Shown here: in pieces, positions 52,796-63,373 of the stretch
How positions within the stretch are numbered: the stretch's first letter is position 1
Layout of the letters: each line of letters opens with the position of its first letter
From: Mucilaginibacter sp.
GTDB lineage: Bacteria > Bacteroidota > Bacteroidia > Sphingobacteriales > Sphingobacteriaceae
Reading direction: 5' to 3'
DNA length: 64,000 nt
Assembly: GCA_028288305.1 (NCBI GenBank)
Contig: JAQBOA010000036.1
Coordinates: forward strand, 1 to 64,000
Made by a program: the position numbers and the translations under genes
The notes under the pieces: model-generated
The model's database searches: none
Told to the model about the DNA's origin: nothing
What the model saw: only the letters and a program-made list of their open reading frames with translations

Positions 52796-55657
52796 TTACT
52801 TCTTCTCAGGTAATAAAATCAGCTTTATAAGGTTATTCCCATTAAAGTATTTATTAGCGGCATCCTTTGTGCTTTGTACAGTTACTTGGCTAAGATTACT
52901 TACGTGATGTAGAATAGCATCCGGATCTTCCTGATTTTGTGAAGCAGAGCCAAGGTATCCAGCCCAAAAAATGTTCTCTTTTAATTGAACCTGGGTTGAG
53001 CGTGCATCCTGAGCTGCAAATTTTTCAATGTCTGTTGGCAAAGCCCCATTTTGCTTTATCTTATCAATTTCTTCCATGGTAGCGCTGATCAGCTTATCTA
53101 CATTAGCCGGGGCACATCCAAAATATATAGTAAAACTGTATCTGCCACCTGGAATCTTTTTATAGCTTGCCCTAACTCCCGGCGAATAAACTCCGCTCTC
53201 CTGTTCACGCAGGCGCTCTATTAATTTAATCTGTAAAATTTGCTCCAATGCGTCTAACTGTATATTATTGGTTTCATTATAATCATAATCGCCACTAAAT
53301 ACCAATTGCACGCTTGCTTTATCACCAATGCCTTTATAAACTGTTTTAGTGATTTGTCCGGCTGGCGGATGTATGTTTAAATTATTAAAGGTTTCCTTAT
53401 TGTTTGTTGACGGCAAGCCACCTAAGTAGGCTTCAAGGTATGGCTTTATAACGTCAACTGTAAAGTTGCCCACTAAAGTAAAAGTAAACCCGCTTGCATC
53501 AGCAAAACGATCTTTATAAAAGGCATATGCTTTATCAAGACTGGCTTTGTTTAACAATTCAGGCGTAGTAACCATCCCCCTAAAATTATGATTACTCAAA
53601 GTGGCTGAAACCGTATCCTGAAAAACACTGGCCGGATCAAGCCCGCGGTTAGCCAGGAACGACTTTGTCTGACTGATATTTGATTGCCATATATCAGCAT
53701 CTTTACGCGGCTGGGTAAAATAGAGGTATATCAGTTGCATAGCCGTTTCAAAATCTTTCGGTGTTGTGTGCGCGGTTATACCCTCTGCTACATCACTTAT
53801 ATAGGGAGTTACACCCACATTTTTTCCGCTTAATTTTTTATCCAGCTCTACCTGTTTAAAATCAGCTATACCACTGCCTCCAATTACATCCCCCGAGAGG
53901 TCAGCGGATGTAAAATCCTGGTCGCTGGCAAGCGAAGTGCCACCAAATTTGTAACCATTGATCAGTATCTGGTCGTTTTTAAATTCCGTTGGTTTTAATA
54001 TTACTTTAACCCCATTGCTTAGTGTTACAGTAGTTGTAAGTATGGCACTGTCAGTTTGGATACTTGTAATTTTACCGGGGAGTGGTGCTTTATCCAATAA
54101 AGGTTTGTCTGTTGTATAATCAATATATGGTTTTATGTTTTTCCCGCCATCAGTTATCCAACCCAATAATGTTTTTTCAGTTGGCAGTTTGTCCTTGTCT
54201 TTATCCGGAGCTTCGACAATTACAACCCTGTTTTGATCACTTATAAATTTCCCTGCCATAGCATTCATCTCCGCAAGGGTGATTTTACCTATGTTGTTGA
54301 CATAAAAATTATACTCGTATGATATACCTGGTATAGCTTCGCCGGTTAAAAAGTTTTGCTCATATTCATTTACAAAATTTACCGATTTAGTTTTATCCCG
54401 TTCCTTATAGGCGTTATCAATTTGCGTTAAAGCATTTTGTTTTGCCCTTTCTAATTCGGTTATTGTAAAACCAAACAAGCGTACTCTTTCTGTTTCAGCA
54501 ACTACTGCTTTTAAGGCTGTTTCCAGTTCGCCTGGTTTAGCTACCGCAAGTGAAGTAAAGGCATCCTGCTTACCTATAAAACCTCCATAACTTGCCTGAC
54601 CAAACAAAAAAGGCGGATTGGGTTTTTGAAGTAATTCGCCTATCCGCTCATTTAGCATCTGGTTAAATAACTGCACACGGATGCTTTGCAAATAGTCAGC
54701 AGTTGATTTAACAACTGTTTCAGGGTGTTTCACAATAATCTCAGCTACGGTATATGGAAATTCTTTATCTGTAGCTATTTTCACAGCTGTCCCGGGAGTT
54801 GCGGGTACTGCATATTGTGTTCGTGGCTTTTCGTTTGCAGGATCTTTAAGCGAAGAGAAATTATTTTTTATTAGTTGTTCAACACGTACCGGGTCAAAAT
54901 CACCAACGACTACCACGGCTTGCAGATCGGGACGGTACCAGTCATGGTAAAAGTTTATGATAGTTTCGGGCTTAAAAGTTTTCAATACATCTTCTTTGCC
55001 AATTGGTAAACGCTGGGCGTACCTGGAGTTATTTAGTAATACAGGCCAGGTTTGATATCTTAAACGCTCCTGGGCATTTTTACCGCGTAAACGTTCTTCT
55101 TCTAGTACAACGCCACGCTCTGAATCAATTTCTTTGGGGTCAAATGTTTGATATGCCGCCCAGTTGGCGAGTATATTGAATCCTTTTTCAAATATTTTAA
55201 CGCTATCGGTAGGCAATGGCAATTGATAAACAGTTTGATCAAAAGAAGTATAAGCATTCAAGTCTGCACCAAACTTTACCCCGGATTTCTGCAGGTAGTT
55301 TACCAGTTCATTTTTAGGAAAATCACGTGTTCCATTAAAGGCCATATGTTCAGTAAAATGTGCAAGACCCTGCTGGTCATCGGTTTCTAATACTGAACCG
55401 GCTTTGCATACAAGGTATAATTCGGCCCTGTTTTTCGGTTCGCTGTTTTTACGAATATAATAGGTTAAGCCGTTAGGTAATTTACCGATGATCACATAAG
55501 GATCCACAGGTAATATATTTCCCCGAAGATGCTCTGCTACTGGTACCGGTTTGCTTTTTGGCGATGGCGCAGGTTTCTTTTTGACTTGTGCAAACGATCC
55601 GCCGGATACAATAACTAAGGCTAAAGCAGCTAAGGAAATTTTAAGGTTTAATTTCAT
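52796..55657 (-). CDS. M16-family zinc metallopeptidase, secreted
   Basis: A 953-residue pitrilysin/insulinase-like protease made of two fused M16 halves. Signal peptide from the Met at 55657 (MKLNLKISLAALALVIVSGG, cleavage after SFA). The inverted zinc motif HxxEH is in GLAHFTEHMAFNGT near residue 85, with the third ligand Glu in EIDSERGVVLEEER about 75 residues on. The second half (from about 500) lacks the metal site, as expected. Such enzymes degrade short peptides in the periplasm. A start at 55693 is less likely. Confidence 0.93.
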   Translation of the reverse strand: MKLNLKISLAALALVIVSGGSFAQVKKKPAPSPKSKPVPVAEHLRGNILPVDPYVIIGKLPNGLTYYIRKNSEPKNRAELYLVCKAGSVLETDDQQGLAHFTEHMAFNGTRDFPKNELVNYLQKSGVKFGADLNAYTSFDQTVYQLPLPTDSVKIFEKGFNILANWAAYQTFDPKEIDSERGVVLEEERLRGKNAQERLRYQTWPVLLNNSRYAQRLPIGKEDVLKTFKPETIINFYHDWYRPDLQAVVVVGDFDPVRVEQLIKNNFSSLKDPANEKPRTQYAVPATPGTAVKIATDKEFPYTVAEIIVKHPETVVKSTADYLQSIRVQLFNQMLNERIGELLQKPNPPFLFGQASYGGFIGKQDAFTSLAVAKPGELETALKAVVAETERVRLFGFTITELERAKQNALTQIDNAYKERDKTKSVNFVNEYEQNFLTGEAIPGISYEYNFYVNNIGKITLAEMNAMAGKFISDQNRVVIVEAPDKDKDKLPTEKTLLGWITDGGKNIKPYIDYTTDKPLLDKAPLPGKITSIQTDSAILTTTVTLSNGVKVILKPTEFKNDQILINGYKFGGTSLASDQDFTSADLSGDVIGGSGIADFKQVELDKKLSGKNVGVTPYISDVAEGITAHTTPKDFETAMQLIYLYFTQPRKDADIWQSNISQTKSFLANRGLDPASVFQDTVSATLSNHNFRGMVTTPELLNKASLDKAYAFYKDRFADASGFTFTLVGNFTVDVIKPYLEAYLGGLPSTNNKETFNNLNIHPPAGQITKTVYKGIGDKASVQLVFSGDYDYNETNNIQLDALEQILQIKLIERLREQESGVYSPGVRASYKKIPGGRYSFTIYFGCAPANVDKLISATMEEIDKIKQNGALPTDIEKFAAQDARSTQVQLKENIFWAGYLGSASQNQEDPDAILHHVSNLSQVTVQSTKDAANKYFNGNNLIKLILLPEKK

Positions 55658-55781
55658 TTTTAAATTAGGAATATATATTGTGCTAAGATGCAAAACGAAA
55701 AGCTTAGGTGCAAATTGTATTATTTTGATTTTTTATATATTATTATAGTTTTCAACATCAAGACTGCAAGCGGGTTAAGCA

Positions 55782-56819
55782 TTACTTAGGCCGGTATTTT
55801 GATTCGTTTAATATTTTTTGTGCATTGGTGTTAACCATCAATTCCGGCAGGGTAACCTCGGGATGTTTGTCCATATACTGCCTTACAATTTGCCATCCTG
55901 TCCATACAGCAAGTTTAGGGGCCGATTCATTTCTATCACCCAAGCCAGGAGTAAATGGTGCTGCTGTTAAATACTTTTGAATCTTAGGATAATCACTCTC
56001 ATACAACAGGTTTTGATCTAAAAAATATGCCCAGATTTGTGATTTAAAGTCCTGACACCATTTTAATTGAACGCCTGTATAGCCAATTTTGGTTGTATCG
56101 GGCACATCCGGTAATATCTGGTCCATAAAATACATGATCTTTCCATTATAGATCATTTTTGAAAGCAGCGTTTTACTGCTGTCACTCTCGGGAAACATAT
56201 CCTCGCGCGCCATACCTTCAATAACACGGGGAGCAATATTGTCGGCGTTAAAATTTCTCGACAAATAATGTGGCCAGGCATTGGTGAGAGATGGGTAAAA
56301 CCTTGAATTGCCCCCCAAAAAAAGATCAAGCCCAATGCCTAAATAACCATCGCCAATAACGATTTGATTCTCAAAACCGGAAACAAAAGCGTACACTTTC
56401 GGTAGCTTTTTTTGGGGAAAGTAATATTTTATATGCCTGAAGGCATCCGTAAGGCTAGCCTCTTCCTTATCTGTGCCGGGGTAAACAGAGTCAACATCAT
56501 GCTTTAACTCTTTATAATCACGTGTCGCAAAAGCGCGCCGCAACAACTGAAAATAAGCGGTATCGTTGGTGTTGATGTCCTGGTCTTGCAGCAGCATTCC
56601 GATACAATTATGATAAAAAAAGCCATACTTTTTTTTCAGGTAATTTGCCTGTTGAGCCATTGGTTTTAAACGCATGGCATCAAACTCTTTGTCAAATCTT
56701 TCAATCTTTACATTAACCGGTATATTACTTACATCTATCTTTTTATTGCGGCTACAGGCGGTCATTAACAGACTTACGAGAAAAAATAAATAAATTTGCT
56801 TTGTTTTGTTTATAGTCAT
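55782..56819 (-). CDS. gldB: Gliding motility lipoprotein GldB
   Basis: A 345-residue lipoprotein with lipobox LLMTACSRN (Cys22). The mature part follows the GldB pattern: IERFDKEFDAM, then FVSGFENQIVIGDGYLGIG, which contains the M-peptidase-like fold without the metal ligands, and AREDMFPESDSSKTLL. GldB is required for gliding and the type IX secretion system in gliding Bacteroidota, but homologs are kept in non-gliding species. It diverges from nadE across 92 bases; this neighbourhood is conserved in the phylum. No gldC follows. Confidence 0.92.
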   Translation of the reverse strand: MTINKTKQIYLFFLVSLLMTACSRNKKIDVSNIPVNVKIERFDKEFDAMRLKPMAQQANYLKKKYGFFYHNCIGMLLQDQDINTNDTAYFQLLRRAFATRDYKELKHDVDSVYPGTDKEEASLTDAFRHIKYYFPQKKLPKVYAFVSGFENQIVIGDGYLGIGLDLFLGGNSRFYPSLTNAWPHYLSRNFNADNIAPRVIEGMAREDMFPESDSSKTLLSKMIYNGKIMYFMDQILPDVPDTTKIGYTGVQLKWCQDFKSQIWAYFLDQNLLYESDYPKIQKYLTAAPFTPGLGDRNESAPKLAVWTGWQIVRQYMDKHPEVTLPELMVNTNAQKILNESKYRPK

Positions 56820-56911
56820 TTTTTATCCTTTGGACAAAATTAATTTTTTATTTGTATTAAAGACCTTAAACGGAGTATTTCAACCGTTAGTTTAGGTAAA
56901 TCAAAACTATA

Positions 56912-58561
56912 ATGAAGATTGCGTTAGCACAGCTTAACTACCATATTGGAAATTTTGAATCAAATACGGCTAAAATCATTGATCATATTAAAAAAGCCCG
57001 TAAAAATGGGGCCGATCTGATGGTATTTGGCGAATTATGTGTTTGTGGGTATCCATCACGTGATTTTTTGGAATTTGACGAGTTTATTGATCTCTGTGAA
57101 ACGTCAGCGCAAACAATTGCTAAAGAATGCGTTGATATTGCCTGCATAATAGGATTGCCTACTCCAAATCATCGCCCGGAGGGTAAGGAACTTAATAATT
57201 CGGCTTATTTTATTGAAAATGGTAAAGTTAAGGCCATAGCTAATAAAGCGTTGCTGCCCAACTATGATATATTTGATGAGTATCGTTATTTTGAACCTTC
57301 TACAGAGTTTAATTGTATCGAATTTAAAGGACACCGTATTGCATTGACAATTTGTGAGGATTTATGGAATACCATTGAAAATCCGTTATATGTAACCAGG
57401 CCAATGGATATTTTAATACAGCAGCAACCCGATGTAATGATCAATATAGCGGCTTCGCCGTTTGCTTATAATCATGATGAAGAGCGTATTGGAATTTTAA
57501 GTGATAATGCAAGGAGATATCATTTGCCATTGCTGTATGTGAATAATGTGGGTGCTCAAACCGAGCTTATTTTTGATGGGGGATCCTTAGTTTTTGATAA
57601 TACCGGAAAGCTTATCGACGAGATGCCTTACTTTGAGGAAAGTGTAGCCTATTATGACCTGGATGATAAAGCTGAAGTAACTTTTCAACATGCCTCAACA
57701 CTCAGAACAGAAAAAGAAAGCGATATTGAACAGATACACAAAGGAATTATTTTAGGAATAAGGGATTATTTTTACAAATCGGGTTTTAAGCAGGCAATAC
57801 TTGGTTTGTCAGGGGGGATCGACTCTGCTGTAGTTTGCGCCTTGGCTGCCGAAGCATTGGGTCCCGAAAATGTAATGGCCGTATTATTACCTTCTCGTTT
57901 TTCAAGTGATCATTCGATAAAAGATGCCGAGGACCTGGTGAAAAATCTGGGTTGCATGCATGAAACCATCACGATTAAAAATATTACAGAAGCTTTTGAA
58001 ACCACATTGCAACCGCAGTTTAAAAATCTGCCATTTAATATTGCTGAAGAAAATATTCAATCCCGAAGCCGGGCAGTATTGTTAATGGCTATGTGTAATA
58101 AATTCGGTTATATTTTGTTAAACACCTCTAACAAAAGTGAAGCCGCTGTTGGTTACGGAACCCTATATGGCGATATGTGCGGCGGAATCTCTGTGATTGG
58201 CGATGTTTACAAGACTCAGGTTTTTGAACTGGCGCGGCACATCAACCGTGAGCGGGAAATAATCCCTGAAAACTCCATCATAAAACCACCATCAGCGGAG
58301 TTAAGGCCCAATCAAAAAGACACCGATTCATTACCTGAATATGATATACTAGACAAAATAATAGCGGAGTATGTGGAGGGGCGCTGCTCATCAGCCGAAA
58401 TTATTAAAATGGGATACGATGAAAAAACAGTTCGGCGGGTAATTAAGCTAATCAACCTTGCCGAACATAAACGTTACCAAACTCCTCCAATTTTAAGGGT
58501 TTCGGCCAAAGCTTTTGGCATGGGAAGACGTATGCCAATCGTAGGGAAATATTTATCATAA
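56912..58561 (+). CDS. nadE: Glutamine-dependent NAD synthetase
   Basis: A 549-residue two-domain enzyme making NAD from deamido-NAD. The N-terminal nitrilase domain has Glu41 in FGELCVCGYPSRDF, the Lys in ANKALLPNYDIFDEYRYFE and the nucleophile Cys in LTICEDLWN; it releases ammonia from glutamine. The C-terminal synthetase domain has the P-loop LGLSGGIDSAVVCALAAEA near residue 297 and SRAVLLMAMCNK. Both halves are complete. It is the divergent neighbour of gldB. Confidence 0.96.
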   Translation: MKIALAQLNYHIGNFESNTAKIIDHIKKARKNGADLMVFGELCVCGYPSRDFLEFDEFIDLCETSAQTIAKECVDIACIIGLPTPNHRPEGKELNNSAYFIENGKVKAIANKALLPNYDIFDEYRYFEPSTEFNCIEFKGHRIALTICEDLWNTIENPLYVTRPMDILIQQQPDVMINIAASPFAYNHDEERIGILSDNARRYHLPLLYVNNVGAQTELIFDGGSLVFDNTGKLIDEMPYFEESVAYYDLDDKAEVTFQHASTLRTEKESDIEQIHKGIILGIRDYFYKSGFKQAILGLSGGIDSAVVCALAAEALGPENVMAVLLPSRFSSDHSIKDAEDLVKNLGCMHETITIKNITEAFETTLQPQFKNLPFNIAEENIQSRSRAVLLMAMCNKFGYILLNTSNKSEAAVGYGTLYGDMCGGISVIGDVYKTQVFELARHINREREIIPENSIIKPPSAELRPNQKDTDSLPEYDILDKIIAEYVEGRCSSAEIIKMGYDEKTVRRVIKLINLAEHKRYQTPPILRVSAKAFGMGRRMPIVGKYLS

Positions 58562-58649
58562 AGCTTCTTTTAACTTTAAAAAATATTTATTTTAGCATTA
58601 AACCTTTTGTTTATGATTTGTCTAAATAAATACTATAAAAAGTAATATC

Positions 58650-59285
58650 ATGAAAAGATCAATTTATATTTTGCTTGCAGTTGTAATGCTGTCGGGCTTG
58701 TCAGCTTGTACAAGCTACAATTATTATACGGCAGCCATTAACAAAACTAATTTGAGTAATTACCACACATTTGCATGGATGCAGAATGCGAACAATGGCG
58801 ATAAACGGATGAATGATAATGTGGCTGTAGCGGATGCTAAAATAAGAGATGCAGCAACAATGGCGCTTGAACAAAAAGGTTTAAGGTTAAGCCAGGATCA
58901 TCCGGATCTTGTAGTGAGTTATATGACCAAAGTTGGTACAGGTACAAAAACTAATTATTATTCTGGTGGATTTTATCCTGGTTTTGGCTGGGGACCAGGC
59001 TGGGGCTACGGTTTTGGCTGGGGTTGGCGAGGAGCATGGGGCTGGGGATATCCATATTACGGTTATAGTGTATATCCTGCTGAATACGCTGATAAAGAAC
59101 ATTACAAAGAAGGCACTTTAATTATTGACCTTGTTGATACCCGCACACATAAAATTGTTTGGAGAGGATTTGGCGTTGGCGAAGTTCATCACAACCCGCA
59201 AAAAACAATCGACGATTTGCCAAAAATAGTAGATGGCGTGCTTGCTCAGTTGCAGCTTAATTCTGGACGTTCAAGAAACTATTAA
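58650..59285 (+). CDS. DUF4136 lipoprotein with a Gly/Trp/Tyr-rich segment
   Basis: A 211-residue lipoprotein with lipobox GLSACTS (Cys20). DUF4136 landmarks are YHTFAWMQ near 35-42, RMNDNVAVADAKIRDA, LVVSYMTKVG and KIVWRGFGVGEV. Between residues 100 and 140 is a low-complexity stretch of Gly, Trp, Tyr and Phe (GFGWGPGWGYGFGWGW). Function unknown; the domain is common in envelope lipoproteins of this phylum. Confidence 0.88.
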   Translation: MKRSIYILLAVVMLSGLSACTSYNYYTAAINKTNLSNYHTFAWMQNANNGDKRMNDNVAVADAKIRDAATMALEQKGLRLSQDHPDLVVSYMTKVGTGTKTNYYSGGFYPGFGWGPGWGYGFGWGWRGAWGWGYPYYGYSVYPAEYADKEHYKEGTLIIDLVDTRTHKIVWRGFGVGEVHHNPQKTIDDLPKIVDGVLAQLQLNSGRSRNY

Positions 59286-59345
59286 TAAATAGTTTACACC
59301 TTTTCCCTTTCCTTTTAAAATTTAATAACCATTGAGTTAATTAAA

Positions 59346-59376
59346 AAGACCTCACGATAAGTGAGGTCTTCTGTTT
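59346..59376. terminator. Bidirectional terminator
   Basis: aagacctcac/gtgaggtctt stem around gataa with A-run and T-run on the two sides, between convergent genes. Confidence 0.85.
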
Positions 59377-59409
59377 TTCAGGCCAGTTGTACTAAAGCTC
59401 TTGAGCTAC

Positions 59410-61293
59410 TTATTTACCATCCATCACCCTCACCTTCAAATAACTCGGATTCACTTTTGAAGTATAAACCCTATTTGTGGCTTTTTGGAAATCGCTGTCC
59501 TTGGCTTTCATAATATCCTCAAATTTTTGGGTGTTACGGTCAATGAGGGGGAACCAGGTGCTTTGAACCTGTACCATAATGCGGTGGCCTTTTTTAAAGG
59601 TGTGCAATACATCCTGCAGCTCAAAGTTTACAGGAGTTATCTTACCTGGCTTAAATGGTGCTGGCTTGTCAAAGCCATCACGGAACTTTCCGCGCATGGC
59701 CTCGCTACGTACCATTTGCTCATAATCAGCCATATTAACACCTTTACTTGTAAATTTGTTGTTTTTTGCTGAATCCGGGTGCACATCTATTATTTTCACT
59801 ACCCAGTCGGCATCTGTTCCTGTAGTTGATACTTTAAGATCGGCCCATATATTTCCGGCCAGAGTTACATCTTTATCCAGTACATCTGTTTGATAAGTCA
59901 ATACATCTTTTCTTCCTGTTGCAAAGCGCTGGTCGCCGGTCATATATTCCCTTTTCATATCTATGTCAATACCGTTAATAAATGGCACTGGGTTTTTAGG
60001 ATCCGAAATAAATTCGTTAAAGCTGTTATCAGCAACCTGTGGTTCATCAAATGATAGCTTGCCTCCGGGTAGCAGGTATAAATTCTTTTCAGCCGCTTCT
60101 TTTGGAGGCCAAACATTATAGTTTTTCCATTGATTAACCCCGGTTTCAAACATGGAAACTTTGGGCAGATTAAACGGTGTCCCTTTTAAGTAATGATTAA
60201 AAAAAGCGAATTCAATCTTTTCTCTGTAAAAAGGTCCGGTAGATCCGCCAAAGTCAATATCACCTAAGTGATCACCCTGTCCGTATGACCATCCACCATG
60301 TACCCAGGGACCCATAGTAAAATAAATGGGCGTTGAAGGGTTGTTCTTTGCCAGTGTCTTATAAGTATTAATGGCTCCGTATAAATCTTCGGCATCGTAC
60401 CATCCACCGGTAACTAACACGGCTGTTTTAATATCATGCAGGTGGTATAAAATATTCCGGTCCTTCCAATGCTGATCATAATTAGGATGATCAAGCATTT
60501 CATTCCATAAACGTATCGTATCCTTATAATATTTATCATTTGAATTTTTTACAGAACCCATGTTCATAAAAAATTTATATCCATCATTAGTGCCAAAGTT
60601 AAACTGTAAGCCTTTGCGTTGTGTAGGCTTGTCGTTCTGGCGATTTGTAAAACCAGCGTAAAAGCCAAAGTTTCCAACCAGCATAAAAGCGCCATTATGG
60701 AAAGCATCGTCTCTGTAAAGATCAGCCATTGGTGCCTGCGGTGATGCAGCAACAAGTGCAGGATGACGGCTAAGTAAAGCTGCGGTAGTAAAGAACCCAG
60801 GGTAGGATATGCCCCATACCCCTACTTTGCCATTGTTGTTAGGTATGTTTTTTAGCAGCCAGTCAATAGTATCATAGGTATCCGTTCCTTCATCTACATC
60901 GTTCTTAGTCTTATGTTCTTCTTTTTCAGGGGTCATTTCTTCAAATATCCCTTCGCTCATAAAGCGGCCGCGCACATCCTGGTAAACAAAAATATAGCCA
61001 TCGTGCATAAACAACGGCGATGGCCCCAGGGTGCCTTTATATTTATCCTTTCCGTATGGAGCAACACTATAGGGCGTTCTATCCATCATAATTGGATATT
61101 TTTTAGTTTGGTCTTTTGGTACATAAACCGAAGTAAACAGTTTCTTACCATCCCGCACAGGTACCTGGTATTCGTACTTAATATAGTTGTCTTTTACATA
61201 AGCCGCGTTAGTATTAGTAGGATGCGAAGAATGTTTGCAACCCACAGAGGCAAAAAGCAGAAAGGAGAAAGCAAAAAGTATAAGTTTCTTCAT
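59410..61293 (-). CDS. CocE/NonD-family serine hydrolase, secreted lipoprotein-like
   Basis: A 627-residue alpha/beta hydrolase of the X-Pro dipeptidyl peptidase S15/CocE type. Signal peptide with lipobox-like LFASVGCKHS (Cys19). The nucleophile is in VWGISYPGFFTTAALL, the substrate cap is in LYRDDAFHNGAFML, the Asp is in DRTPYSVAPYGKDK, and a C-terminal jelly-roll domain (from about 380, NLYLLPGGKLSFDEP) matches the family. Members cleave acyl-ester or peptide bonds such as cephalosporin or cocaine esters in known examples; the natural substrate is unknown. The start at 61293 is supported by the signal peptide. Confidence 0.9.
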   Translation of the reverse strand: MKKLILFAFSFLLFASVGCKHSSHPTNTNAAYVKDNYIKYEYQVPVRDGKKLFTSVYVPKDQTKKYPIMMDRTPYSVAPYGKDKYKGTLGPSPLFMHDGYIFVYQDVRGRFMSEGIFEEMTPEKEEHKTKNDVDEGTDTYDTIDWLLKNIPNNNGKVGVWGISYPGFFTTAALLSRHPALVAASPQAPMADLYRDDAFHNGAFMLVGNFGFYAGFTNRQNDKPTQRKGLQFNFGTNDGYKFFMNMGSVKNSNDKYYKDTIRLWNEMLDHPNYDQHWKDRNILYHLHDIKTAVLVTGGWYDAEDLYGAINTYKTLAKNNPSTPIYFTMGPWVHGGWSYGQGDHLGDIDFGGSTGPFYREKIEFAFFNHYLKGTPFNLPKVSMFETGVNQWKNYNVWPPKEAAEKNLYLLPGGKLSFDEPQVADNSFNEFISDPKNPVPFINGIDIDMKREYMTGDQRFATGRKDVLTYQTDVLDKDVTLAGNIWADLKVSTTGTDADWVVKIIDVHPDSAKNNKFTSKGVNMADYEQMVRSEAMRGKFRDGFDKPAPFKPGKITPVNFELQDVLHTFKKGHRIMVQVQSTWFPLIDRNTQKFEDIMKAKDSDFQKATNRVYTSKVNPSYLKVRVMDGK

Positions 61294-61373
61294 TGTAAGA
61301 ATTTATTTTTTAAAAGTACTAAATAAAATAAAAGACAACCCAAACGGATCCTTTCACAATATTGTTATTTACA

Positions 61374-61787
61374 TTATTCCTGGACGATACTCTGGTATAG
61401 TTGTAAATTGGGAATAAATTTAAAGTCTTTTGTATTAAAAGTAAATAATTTAAAACCTGTATGGATTGCAGTTGCTGCTATTAAAGAGTCGGGAATAGCT
61501 AAATTATGACTTAGCTTAAAGCTTTCTATAAGTTGTAATGCTATTGAAGTAATTTCAGCATTAATAAGTAATATATTAAACCGTTTGATATTTTTATTGA
61601 GTTTAATAAGTGTATCCTTATTTGAAATGCCTGCTATCAATTCCATTTTTGTAATTGCAGAAAGTGTTACGAAATCTAATCCTATTTCATTATCAAGGAA
61701 TTGTTTGGCTGATAAGTGGCGGGTTTGGCGATGATCTAAATAATCGATCATTACATCGGTATCGCAGATTACTTTGATCTTTTCCAC
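61374..61787 (-). CDS. PIN-domain ribonuclease toxin (VapC-like), intact
   Basis: A 137-residue PIN protein. Acidic residues: Asp in KVICDTDVMIDYLDH, Glu in ITKMELIAGIS, Asp in LAIPDSLIAATAIHTGF and Asn/Asp in LFTFNTKDFKFIP. It overlaps the upstream antitoxin gene by 19 bases. No frameshift or deletion, so this is one of two apparently complete toxin-antitoxin pairs in the window. Confidence 0.88.
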   Translation of the reverse strand: MEKIKVICDTDVMIDYLDHRQTRHLSAKQFLDNEIGLDFVTLSAITKMELIAGISNKDTLIKLNKNIKRFNILLINAEITSIALQLIESFKLSHNLAIPDSLIAATAIHTGFKLFTFNTKDFKFIPNLQLYQSIVQE

Positions 61788-62005
61788 GCTTCTTCTCTTA
61801 ATTTACTGGCATCAATTCCACTGCCAGTAAATATATCTTCGAGTTCGGAAATATTTAAAGTTTTATCGCCCGGAACTAATATATCATCCAGGGAAGATTT
61901 TTTTTTACTTTTATCAGTTGTCACTTTAAAATCAAAGTATTTTGCCAATCCTTTTAAAATTTTTAAAGTTTCCGGTTTTTTATATTTTATTATTACTTCA
62001 GGCAT
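61769..62005 (-). CDS. Putative antitoxin of the second PIN pair
   Basis: A 78-residue basic-then-acidic protein upstream of and overlapping the PIN toxin. The first half (VIIKYKKPETLKILKGLAKY) is strand and helix with Lys; the second half (LNISELEDIFTGSGIDASKL) is the acidic, toxin-binding helix region. No standard DNA-binding domain was recognised. Role inferred from position. Confidence 0.72.
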   Translation of the reverse strand: MPEVIIKYKKPETLKILKGLAKYFDFKVTTDKSKKKSSLDDILVPGDKTLNISELEDIFTGSGIDASKLREEAWKRSK

Positions 62006-62038
62006 AAATTTATATTTCTATAAAGTTAGTACATTAAA

Positions 62039-62066
62039 CAAAAAAAGGCAAGCAAATGCTCACCTT
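62039..62066 (-). terminator. Terminator behind pgk
   Basis: On the minus strand AAGGTGAGC and GCTTGCCTT pair (with wobble) around ATTT, followed by seven T. Confidence 0.8.
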
Positions 62067-62087
62067 CCTAAGTCTTAAATAAAAGTT

Positions 62088-63278
62088 TTATTCATTTATA
62101 GCTTTTACCCCGGGCAGTTCTTTACCTTCCATATATTCCAGTAAAGCGCCGCCACCTGTTGAGACGTAACTCACTTCATCAGTAAAATTAAATTTGGCAA
62201 CGGCCGCTGCAGAGTCGCCGCCACCTATTAAAGAGAATGCGCCATTTTCGGTTGCCTTTACTACGGCTTCGGCAATTGCTTTTGTGCCGGCTTCAAATTT
62301 TTCCATTTCAAAAACACCCATTGGGCCATTCCATAAAATGGTTTTTGATGCTTCAATCACTTTTGTAAATTCCGCTATAGAATCGGGGCCAATATCCAGG
62401 CCCATCCATCCATCTTTAATGTTATCATTTTGCGCCATATCTGTTTTGGCATCGTTCGAGAAATTATCAGCAATAACAGAATCTGTTGGCAACAATAAAT
62501 TAACCCGCTTCTCTTTAGCTTTTTTTATCAGACTGTTCGCAAGATCAAGCTTATCATCTTCAACCAATGATTTACCGATTTTACCCCCTTGCGCTTTTGC
62601 AAAAGTATATGCCATGCCGCCACCTATAATAAGGTTATCTACTTTATCAAGTAAGCGCTCAATAAGTTCAATCTTATCTGATACTTTTGCACCGCCCATA
62701 ATAGCTGTGAATGGTTTTACAGCTTCATTTAATACTTTTTCGGCATTTTTAAGCTCGGCAGCCATCAGGTAACCAAAGTATTTTGCATTAGGAAAAAATT
62801 GCGCGATCACTGCCGTTGAAGCATGCGCACGATGTGCTGTGCCAAATGCATCGTTTACATAAACATCACCAAGTTTTGATAATTTTTCGGCAAAATCTTT
62901 ATCGCCTTTTTCTTCTTCTTTATAAAAACGCAGGTTCTCCAATAAAAGAACCTCACCTTTATGTAGTTCTTTTGCCTTTTTTACGGCTTCGCGGCCTATG
63001 CAATCATCGGCAAACTCAACTTTTTGGCCCAGCAGATCAGATAAATGCGGAACAAGGTGTTTTAGGGAATATTTTTCTTCAGGACCACCTTTTGGTCTTC
63101 CCAGGTGCGACATTAGGATCACCGCCCCCCCATCTTTTAAAATTTTATCGATAGTTGGCAGTGCAGCCGTCATGCGGTTATCGTCAGTAATATTATAATC
63201 TTTATCCAATGGTACGTTAAAGTCAACCCGGATAAGGGCTTTTTTCCCGGCAAAGCTAATTTGATCTACTGTTTTCAT
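62088..63278 (-). CDS. pgk: Phosphoglycerate kinase
   Basis: A 396-residue glycolytic enzyme transferring phosphate from 1,3-bisphosphoglycerate to ADP. The start at 63278 ([19 protein letters not shown]) is the standard one; a longer frame to 63296 is leader. Landmarks: [45 protein letters not shown] and the nucleotide loop [14 protein letters not shown]. Complete length. A GNAT gene and gap lie upstream on the same strand, forming a glycolytic group, with a terminator behind. Confidence 0.97.
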   Translation of the reverse strand: MKTVDQISFAGKKALIRVDFNVPLDKDYNITDDNRMTAALPTIDKILKDGGAVILMSHLGRPKGGPEEKYSLKHLVPHLSDLLGQKVEFADDCIGREAVKKAKELHKGEVLLLENLRFYKEEEKGDKDFAEKLSKLGDVYVNDAFGTAHRAHASTAVIAQFFPNAKYFGYLMAAELKNAEKVLNEAVKPFTAIMGGAKVSDKIELIERLLDKVDNLIIGGGMAYTFAKAQGGKIGKSLVEDDKLDLANSLIKKAKEKRVNLLLPTDSVIADNFSNDAKTDMAQNDNIKDGWMGLDIGPDSIAEFTKVIEASKTILWNGPMGVFEMEKFEAGTKAIAEAVVKATENGAFSLIGGGDSAAAVAKFNFTDEVSYVSTGGGALLEYMEGKELPGVKAINE

Positions 63279-63373
63279 AATGTTTGATGCAAGCAATTTG
63301 TGCTGCCAAATTCAGCAATTAATTCTAAATTCGAAACCCAAAAGTCAAAAAGGTGTTTTAGGTAACAAAAAAA

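Noticed and set aside
62194..62772. Long open frame antisense to pgk (192 codons)
   Set aside because: Shadow of the conserved pgk reading frame; its peptide is Ser/Pro-rich with no domain.
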